Shown: positions 58,178-64,000 of the stretch, piece by piece
How the letters are laid out: every line of letters begins with the position of its first letter
Numbering within the stretch: position 1 is the stretch's first letter
From: Flavivirga jejuensis
GTDB lineage: Bacteria > Bacteroidota > Bacteroidia > Flavobacteriales > Flavobacteriaceae
DNA: 64,000 nucleotides
Direction: 5' to 3'
Assembly (NCBI RefSeq): GCF_030540765.1
Contig: NZ_JAUOEL010000010.1
Location: 62,001-126,000 of the forward strand
Translations under genes and position numbers: made by a program
The notes under the pieces: model-generated
The model's input: only the letters and a program-made list of their open reading frames with translations
What the model was told of the DNA's origin: nothing
Databases searched by the model: none

Positions 58178-58339
58178 ATGGAGGTTTTAGGAATTACAGA
58201 ACTTATAAAAAATATTAAATTTACTTTAGATAAAATGGTTTATAATACTTCAGGAATTATTGCACATCTATCTAAGCAAGAAAACGTTTTTATGGTTTCA
58301 TCGAATGATTATAATTCATTAACAGACACTTCTCTTTAA
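58178..58339 (+). pseudogene. Truncated Phd/YefM-type antitoxin remnant
   Basis: The 53-codon frame begins MEVLGITELIKNIKFTLDKM and ends NVFMVSSNDYNSLTDTSL. This follows the Phd/YefM antitoxin pattern (ITEFR.NLK..LDKV, then V.MS..DYNSL.ET) but stops right after DYNSL, where the toxin-binding tail should start. No toxin gene follows; a TonB receptor starts 22 bases later. Confidence 0.6.
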
Positions 58340-58360
58340 AAAAGTTTAGTTTAATCCAAA

Positions 58361-60631
58361 ATGAGCCACCCAAAATATTTATTATACTTTTTCGTTAGTT
58401 TTATTTCTTTTGCAAAAATTTCAGCTCAGAATTCAATAGCTTCGAAAATATTTGATTTTAACTCAAACATACCTGTTCAAGACGTTTCTGTATTAGTTAA
58501 AGGCACCCAAAAAGGAACTTATACAGACAAAAATGGGGTCTTTCACTTAGATAATATTGATAATAACGCTATAATAATTTTATCTAAAATAGGTTATAAT
58601 TCTTTAAGCATAGCTATTAAAGATGTAGACGATATTATTTATCTAGAGCCCGAAATTAGTTTGCTAAAAGAAGTAACGATAAGAACGTTTTCTAGTAGTC
58701 AATTAAAAAAGGTGGTTCCAGGCCAAATTCATTTTTCTCAAAAAGATATAGAACGCCTTCCTTTTATTTTGGGAGAAAAGGACGTAATTAAATTAATTCA
58801 ATATACACCAGGTGTTCAACAAGCAACCGAAGGTCAATCGGGGCTATTGGTAAGAGGGGGGAACGGAAGCATGAATTTAACGCTTTTGGATGATATGTAT
58901 TTGCATAATACATCACACTTAGGCGGTTTGTTTTCTGCTATAAATTCTGATTTTGTCCATTCTTTAGAATTCTCAAAAGCTGGTTTCGATGCTAGTTTTG
59001 GAGGCCGATTATCTTCTGTTACAGATATAAAAACCTTAAAAGCTGCCGATAGCACCTATTTTAATGGAAGTTTAGGCCTATTATCAACAAAATTAACTGG
59101 TAATATAAAAATTAACGAGAAACATAGTTTATTAATATCAGGCAGGAGAACATACTTAGAAGTTTTTAAACCTTTTATTAAAGATGAGAATTCTGTACTG
59201 GGTAAAAATAACAACTATTATTTATACGATTTTTATGCTAAGCACAGTTTTCTAGTATCAAAAAAAGGTAAAATTGAGACTAAAGTTTATTTAACAAGAG
59301 ATGATTTTATAGATAAAACGAATGGAAGGAATAGAAAATTAAATTGGGGTAATTTTTTATTAGGGACAACTTATAGCCATCAATTCTCTAAAAGTTTCAG
59401 TTCTAAAACAACCATTAGTAACAGTTTCTACGAGTTTTCTTTGAGTAGCGATGATTTTATTTATGATTATTATGCGAATAGTACGTTTAATGTTTTTAGT
59501 TTAAATCACCAATTTCTATGGGATAAACCTAACTATCTATTTAAAGTGGGAGCTAGTTATAATAAAAACAAAATACTTCCTAAAGATGTTCAAGCAAGTA
59601 TTGATGAATCGCCCATTGAAATTTTAAATCAAGAAACTTTTAAATATGACGATATTAATATATTTGGAGATTTAGAATTTTCAATTTCTGAAAAACTAAA
59701 GGTTAAATCTGGATTAAGGCTCTCAGCCTATTTAACGGAGTCTAACGGATTGGTTGATCGTGATAAAAGATACAATTTAGAACCTAGATTAAGTATTCGG
59801 TATAAATCTTCAGATAATCAAGCGTATAAATTTAGCTACCAAAGACTGAATCAGTTTATACACCAAGCCTCTATTAGCTCATTTAGTTTGCCTGCAGATT
59901 TCTTTTTAATAAGTACTAAAAATATAAAACCTCAAGTAGTAAATCAAGTAAGTTTAGGGTATATTTATGAAGAAAACGGGTTGCAATTTAATAGTGCATT
60001 ATTTTTTAAAAATGTTTCTAATTATACTGAATTTACCAACGGATCTATTAATAATTTATTTTCGAACAATATTTATGAAGATATAGTTGTAGGTCAGTTT
60101 AATGCTTATGGGCTAGAATTAAGTGTTAATAGAAAAATAAATAAACTTACCATGCAAGGTGCGCTCACACTATCCAAAACTATCGCCAAATTTGACGATA
60201 TAAATCAAGGGAATTACTTTGCAACTAGTTTCGACAGACCCATAAACGTTAACACTATAGTAAACTACAAATTAAATAATAGAATAGAACTAGGAGCCAT
60301 ATTTTTGTTTACTAGTGGTCAAAATTATACGAAACCTCAAGATATAAGAATTATAAACGAACGCCCCATAATTAATTTTGAAGCTAAAAACGCGTCTCGT
60401 TTCCCTAATTATCACCGTTTAGATTTATCTTGCACTTACTCTTTTAAAAAGAAAGGAAACTGGAGTTCAAAATTAAATTTAACGCTATACAATGCTTACA
60501 ATAATAAAAACCCGTTTCAGATCTATTACTCAACAGCTGGAGATACAGATGATTCCTTTGTAGAGATTATTGAAAACAGAGATGACCTCTTTCCTTTTTT
60601 ACCGACATTAAATTGGTTATTTTCTTTTTAA
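58361..60631 (+). CDS. TonB-dependent receptor with carboxypeptidase-like domain
   Basis: 756 residues: signal peptide (ending AKISAQ), carboxypeptidase-regulatory-like domain (DVSVLVKGTQKGTYTDKNG), plug (LPFILGEKDVIKLIQYTPGV and GLLVRGGNGSMNLTLLDD), and a barrel ending in a short aromatic tail (LNWLFSF). It is not SusC-like in length. A DUF4249 lipoprotein follows 12 bases later; this pair is a recurring unit in Bacteroidota and may import a metal complex or other small ligand. Ligand unknown. Confidence 0.92.
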   Translation: MSHPKYLLYFFVSFISFAKISAQNSIASKIFDFNSNIPVQDVSVLVKGTQKGTYTDKNGVFHLDNIDNNAIIILSKIGYNSLSIAIKDVDDIIYLEPEISLLKEVTIRTFSSSQLKKVVPGQIHFSQKDIERLPFILGEKDVIKLIQYTPGVQQATEGQSGLLVRGGNGSMNLTLLDDMYLHNTSHLGGLFSAINSDFVHSLEFSKAGFDASFGGRLSSVTDIKTLKAADSTYFNGSLGLLSTKLTGNIKINEKHSLLISGRRTYLEVFKPFIKDENSVLGKNNNYYLYDFYAKHSFLVSKKGKIETKVYLTRDDFIDKTNGRNRKLNWGNFLLGTTYSHQFSKSFSSKTTISNSFYEFSLSSDDFIYDYYANSTFNVFSLNHQFLWDKPNYLFKVGASYNKNKILPKDVQASIDESPIEILNQETFKYDDINIFGDLEFSISEKLKVKSGLRLSAYLTESNGLVDRDKRYNLEPRLSIRYKSSDNQAYKFSYQRLNQFIHQASISSFSLPADFFLISTKNIKPQVVNQVSLGYIYEENGLQFNSALFFKNVSNYTEFTNGSINNLFSNNIYEDIVVGQFNAYGLELSVNRKINKLTMQGALTLSKTIAKFDDINQGNYFATSFDRPINVNTIVNYKLNNRIELGAIFLFTSGQNYTKPQDIRIINERPIINFEAKNASRFPNYHRLDLSCTYSFKKKGNWSSKLNLTLYNAYNNKNPFQIYYSTAGDTDDSFVEIIENRDDLFPFLPTLNWLFSF

Positions 60632-60643
60632 ATTAAATTTATT

Positions 60644-61492
60644 ATGAATAAAATCCTTTTTTCATTAGTAGTATTGGTTACGTATAGTTGTGTAGATACA
60701 GATGCAGATATTTTATCATCCGATCCACTTACTGTTGAGGGAGAGATTAAAGAAAATGCATTTGCTGAAATACGTTTAACCAATAGCTTATTTTTTGAAG
60801 GCATTATTGATTCCTTAGAGATTGCTAAATCAATTGAAACGAAGGCTCTTGTTGAAATTTCTAATGGAGAAACATCAGAAATATTAACTTTAAAAAGAGA
60901 AGATTCTAAATTCCCCTTTCTATATTATAGAAGCAATATTATAAAAGGTGAATTAGGGAAAAATTATGATTTATCAATTACCATTAGGGGGAAAACCTTT
61001 ATTTCAAGTACAGAACTTCCTGAAAAGTCTGAAATATTAGATATTAATTTTTTAGAGTATATTGAAGATGGTGTATCTGATCCAGATTATAGAGATGTTA
61101 AATTAACTGTTAGTAACGATGTTTCGTCAACTAAATACTTTAAAGTGCTAATTAGAAATGAAAATGAAGATAAGTTTGGTTTAGGCAGTCCCTTTATTTT
61201 TAATACAGAAAATATTTCTACCGATAGCTTTCCTCTTGTAGTTAGATATCTAAAATTTGACGATGGACATAAAGAGAATCAATTTAAAGTTAATCAGGCT
61301 ATGGTGTTGCAGCTTGTAGCTATAACAAAAGAGCAATTTGACTTTTGGAAATCGGTTAAGGGAGACGAGTCTACTTTTGTGGAAAACTCCTCGTTTACTA
61401 ACGAGGTTGTTACTAATATTAGCAATGGAGCTTTTGGGTATTGGTCTGGAGAAAATGTTGAATCTATCAGGTTTAAGATTCTTGAAGAATAA
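60644..61492 (+). CDS. DUF4249-type lipoprotein, partner of the TonB receptor
   Basis: 282 residues with lipobox VTYSCVDT (Cys16). A beta-rich body starts with LTVEGEIKENAFAEIRLTNS and ends with AFGYWSGENVESIRFKI, matching the DUF4249 family in length and pattern. It is co-transcribed with the receptor at 58361 and probably sits on it at the cell surface, in the manner of SusD. That role is inference. Confidence 0.82.
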   Translation: MNKILFSLVVLVTYSCVDTDADILSSDPLTVEGEIKENAFAEIRLTNSLFFEGIIDSLEIAKSIETKALVEISNGETSEILTLKREDSKFPFLYYRSNIIKGELGKNYDLSITIRGKTFISSTELPEKSEILDINFLEYIEDGVSDPDYRDVKLTVSNDVSSTKYFKVLIRNENEDKFGLGSPFIFNTENISTDSFPLVVRYLKFDDGHKENQFKVNQAMVLQLVAITKEQFDFWKSVKGDESTFVENSSFTNEVVTNISNGAFGYWSGENVESIRFKILEE

Positions 61493-61820
61493 AGAGGTTG
61501 TCTAAAAGTGACATTTTGAATGCAATGAAGCATCTTTGAAAGCTTTAATGTTTTTATTTTTTAGACAAATAAGATGCTTCGATTTGCTACCATTGACGTG
61601 TTTTTATAAATACTTAATTTATAATTGTTTGTTCATTCTGAGCAAAGCGAAGAATCTTTATAATTAATCTCTAAGATTCTTCAGTCGTAAGCTTCGCTTA
61701 TATCTTCAAACAAAATATATTTTGTTTTCGATAGCCTTCTGAATGACACTAACTTTTTTGCAAACATAGGATGACAAGCACTTTGTTTTGCTAAGAATAA
61801 CAAAGTTTATCAAATTTAAG
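61492..61820. mobile_element. Eroded, longer relative of the family 2 MITE
   Basis: It starts AAGAGGTTGTCTAAAAGTG exactly at the last base of the preceding stop codon. It shares the 16-base palindrome ACAAAATATATTTTGT (61710-61725) and, near the right end, TTTGCTAAGAAT and AAGTTTATCA with the element at 31649. Inside are AAGAATCTTTA and TAAGATTCTT, an inverted pair. The right terminal repeat is lost. No coding capacity. Confidence 0.6.
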
Positions 61821-61830
61821 ATTCTTAAAA

Positions 61831-61863
61831 AATAAAGGCTACCTTTTTTAGGTAGCCTTTATT
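61831..61863. terminator. Bidirectional terminator between convergent genes
   Basis: AATAAAGGCTACCT and AGGTAGCCTTTATT pair perfectly around TTTTT. It serves the DUF4249 gene on the left and the lipoprotein gene on the right. Confidence 0.9.
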
Positions 61864-61894
61864 CGATAATTGTATTTTTTTGTGTCTTTTAAAC

Positions 61895-63115
61895 TTACAA
61901 TTCTATACCTTCAAAAAGATCTTCGTAAGCTTCAAAAACAGCATCAAACTTGTCTTCTAGTTCTGTAAATGAACCTTCAATATAGGTGTCAAAATCGTTA
62001 GACGTACCATCTTCAAATAAGAATCTTATATTAATGATGTCTTCAGTGATTTCTACATATTCACCTGACTGAGTATCTGGGTTATATACATAACTCGTTT
62101 GAGTTTCCTCATCTTTATAAAATTCTGTTTTAGCAATAGATTTAGTATCGATACTCAACTCTCCAATAATATTACTATTTAATAAAGCAATTTGTTCGTC
62201 TATAGAAAGTTCGCTGTCAGTATTAAAGTTATCATCTGTAGCTGTTATAGTTAACTTGGCATCTAAAAATTGAAATGATATAGCTACATTATCAATGATA
62301 TCATCAATGTTAGCATTTTCATTGTTGAAATCTCCATTTGTAGTAAAGTTATAGCTAGTAATAACAGTGTCGCCAATTTTAAATTCAAAAGATTGCGTAA
62401 TTGATGTGTTATTATTATTAGAATAAGATGTAGTAAATACAAACCCACCAATAGTAGTGATGTTGTTAATACTCAATGGAATTAATTGATCATCTTGAAA
62501 AGATGCCGTAAAATCTTGAGAAAATACTGTGGTCGTATTGATTTTTAGATTTGCTTTAATCAAAGTAGGTAATTCTTCAGTGTCATCGCCACCAGCAATT
62601 GTCGTGTTGAAGTCTGTAAAGCTAAATACAGCCACTTTATCATTGTAGCTTATATTATAAATAATATCGTCGCTCTCACCTGTTTTGTCAAACTCTTCAG
62701 TGGTTGCATTCCATTCATATACTCCTGTTTCTTCATTAAAATCATCAACAAGAGAATTTTCTGCTATAATGGCTGTTGATTGTTTTGCATTAAATAAAAC
62801 AATATCAGTATTTTCAGTTTTCATTGAAGATACATTATTTATTGTATTGAATGCTATTTCTTTAAATCCAGAAGACTTAGTCGTTGTAGAACCATTTATG
62901 TACTCTGCCAATTCAATGATTTCGTTTAATGCGTCATCATTTTTAAAGTCTTCTATTTTATTTAGTAATTCAATACTATTATTTTCTAATTGTTCTTTAC
63001 CTTCTTCTACAGTTAAAGAACCTGTTATTCCAGAAGATACATCATCATCACTTTTACATGAGATATTAGAAGCTAATATTAAACTTAAAAGGGCGAAGCT
63101 AATTTTTTTTTTCAT
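61895..63115 (-). CDS. Acidic lipoprotein of unknown function
   Basis: 406 residues, lipobox LASNISCKSDDD (Cys20). The mature protein is strongly acidic and rich in Asn, Thr and Asp, with several beta-strand-like blocks (ANLKINTTTVF, SFEFKIGDTVITSYNF). No motif is recognised. It is a stand-alone gene with its own promoter and terminator. Confidence 0.85.
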   Translation of the reverse strand: MKKKISFALLSLILASNISCKSDDDVSSGITGSLTVEEGKEQLENNSIELLNKIEDFKNDDALNEIIELAEYINGSTTTKSSGFKEIAFNTINNVSSMKTENTDIVLFNAKQSTAIIAENSLVDDFNEETGVYEWNATTEEFDKTGESDDIIYNISYNDKVAVFSFTDFNTTIAGGDDTEELPTLIKANLKINTTTVFSQDFTASFQDDQLIPLSINNITTIGGFVFTTSYSNNNNTSITQSFEFKIGDTVITSYNFTTNGDFNNENANIDDIIDNVAISFQFLDAKLTITATDDNFNTDSELSIDEQIALLNSNIIGELSIDTKSIAKTEFYKDEETQTSYVYNPDTQSGEYVEITEDIINIRFLFEDGTSNDFDTYIEGSFTELEDKFDAVFEAYEDLFEGIEL

Positions 63116-63141
63116 TGTTAACGTTTTTTAGATTGTAGGCG

Positions 63142-63149
63142 CAAATATA
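63142..63149 (-). promoter_or_regulatory. Candidate -7 box for the acidic lipoprotein gene
   Basis: On the minus strand TATATTTG followed by CG, 27 bases before the ATG, fits the TAnnTTTG element. No clear TTTG lies 19-21 bases further upstream. Confidence 0.5.
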
Positions 63150-63422
63150 CATTTTACCTTATAAATGGGTTGTTTTTTTTTTTAATAAAAAATATATCTT
63201 GACTAATGTCGATATTTATGTGCTATATGTCGGAATATTTATTTATTGTGTTAATATTTTAAATTGTTACTATATAATTGGTATGTTTAAATCGATGAAA
63301 AGCAATTAAAAATTGATTTATAAATAGCTCTTTTTCAACTATGAAACATAATTAGGTTAATATGTTGAAAATAAAATAAATAACTGCGTTTTAAATATGT
63401 AAAGTATTGATTTTTAATATTT

Positions 63423-63487
63423 TATTTAGACTGATTAAAAATAATATTATTTTTTATTTGTATTTAGTCTAAATAAACATAATTTTG
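63423..63487 (+). promoter_or_regulatory. Bacteroidota-type promoter with a palindromic operator in its spacer
   Basis: TTTG at 63457-63460 and TAATTTTG at 63480-63487 are 19 bases apart, the standard -33/-7 arrangement. The spacer is filled by TATTTAGTCTAAATA (63461-63475), a palindrome around its central T. A half-site, TATTTAGACT (63423-63432), lies 28 bases upstream. A protein bound there would block RNA polymerase. Confidence 0.7.
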
Positions 63488-63506
63488 CGTTTTAATAAAA
63501 CTTAAA

Positions 63507-64000
63507 ATGCGATTAGTTATATTATTTTTTATGCTTACAACAAGCATATTTTATTCTCAAACAACTATAGATTCAATAACAGTTAACGCTATTAAAGAAG
63601 CCTTAAAAGAAGAGATTAAGGAAGAGCTGAAAGCAGCATTAAATTCAAAAGCAACTTCAAAAAACAGATGGGACAAGCTTAGCTTAAGAGGTTACGGCGT
63701 AATAAATTATTATAGTAATAATTACGATACCGATCCTACATTAACAGATAAATTTGATGCTGAGCGCTTAAATTTATATCTAGAATACCAATTTTCGGAT
63801 AGAATAAGTTTAAAAACTGAAATTGAATACGAACATGGAGGTACAGCATCTTCCGTAGATTTAGATACTCAAGAAGAATTTGGCGAGTTTGAACAAGAAA
63901 TAGAAACTGGTGGAGGTGTTAAGTTGGAACAGGTTCATATTAATTTTAAGATAAAACCATACTTTAATATTCGGGCTGGAAAAATAAAAATGTATTTTGG
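63507..64000 (+). CDS. Porin-like outer-membrane protein, 3'-truncated by the window edge
   Basis: ATG at 63507 opens a frame that runs off the window, giving 164 codons. It has a signal peptide (MRLVILFFMLTTSIFYSQ), a charged helix (AIKEALKEEIKEELKAAL) and beta-barrel strands starting LRGYGVINYY, then YLEYQFSDRISLKTEIEYEHGG and VHINFKIKPYFNIRAGKIKM. This resembles the OprO/OprP-type porins of Bacteroidota. Too little is present to name the substrate. The promoter just upstream looks repressible. Confidence 0.75.
   Translation, partial: MRLVILFFMLTTSIFYSQTTIDSITVNAIKEALKEEIKEELKAALNSKATSKNRWDKLSLRGYGVINYYSNNYDTDPTLTDKFDAERLNLYLEYQFSDRISLKTEIEYEHGGTASSVDLDTQEEFGEFEQEIETGGGVKLEQVHINFKIKPYFNIRAGKIKMYF

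Noticed and set aside
62685-63131. A 148-codon plus-strand frame opposite the acidic lipoprotein
   Set aside because: It is antisense to a gene with a clear lipobox and typical composition; its Ser/Phe-rich sequence is what the complement of Glu/Asn codons gives.
1-64000. CRISPR array, tRNA or rRNA genes
   Set aside because: I saw no regularly spaced repeats, no rRNA-like sequence and no cloverleaf with a CCA-type end; short inverted repeats were explained as terminators or MITE-like elements.

Overview
The window is AT-rich DNA from a member of the Bacteroidota, very probably a marine-type Flavobacteriaceae. The evidence is the SusC/SusD pair, the hybrid two-component regulator, FecI/FecR-type regulation, DUF4249 and TonB-receptor pairs, type IX secretion (T9SS) C-terminal sorting domains, many Bacteroidota-style lipoproteins, and a promoter of the TTTG / TAnnTTTG type. 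No rRNA, tRNA or CRISPR array was seen.

Region 1 (1-19718) is a natural-product locus. A giant hybrid polyketide synthase/nonribosomal peptide synthetase enters from the left edge with the order cMT-ACP-KS-ACP, C-A-T, C-A-T, C-A-T-TE. It has no built-in acyltransferase. A free-standing malonyltransferase follows it, so this is a trans-AT system. Next come an outer-membrane receptor-like barrel, a MATE exporter, an Sfp-type phosphopantetheinyl transferase and a metallo-beta-lactamase-fold hydrolase, the last three tightly packed. By my alignment to GrsA, one adenylation domain carries the exact threonine code, one a valine-like code and one an unassigned code with Glu239.

Region 2 (19719-20951) is a gene graveyard. 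It holds a broken copy of a lipoprotein gene whose intact copy lies at 47407, a perfect 14-bp inverted repeat, and a short secreted protein broken by in-frame stops.

Region 3 (20952-46555) is a polysaccharide-utilisation locus for an N-acetylglucosamine glycan (chitin or N-glycan-like), with an unusual set of sulfate-transfer genes. It contains an arylsulfotransferase-like lipoprotein, an ECF sigma factor, a GH18 enzyme, FecR, STN-SusC and SusD. A divergent operon holds a ChrA-type transporter, a PAPS sulfotransferase and a GH20 hexosaminidase. It ends with a one-protein two-component regulator, a GlcNAc-type MFS permease, NagB fused to a PIG-L deacetylase-like domain, a T9SS-exported GH18-like protein and APS kinase CysC. 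A working model is capture by SusCD, cleavage by GH18/GH20, uptake, and conversion to fructose-6-phosphate. Control would be by both FecI/FecR and the hybrid regulator. CysC could supply PAPS to the sulfotransferase.

Region 4 (46556-58360) is accessory DNA. It has a toxin-antitoxin pair whose toxin has lost its ATG, an orphan lipoprotein, a 1378-residue T9SS beta-helix protein, and a secreted protein with a cytidine-deaminase zinc signature. That last gene is bracketed by two near-identical copies of a roughly 160-bp repeat with terminal inverted repeats. A TPR-LuxR-type regulator, a glutaredoxin-like secreted protein, a YrbL-type kinase-fold protein and a remnant of a Phd/YefM antitoxin follow.

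Region 5 (58361-64000) holds a TonB receptor/DUF4249 pair, a second repeat family, a convergent acidic lipoprotein, and the start of a porin-like gene. The porin promoter has a palindromic operator-like site in its spacer.
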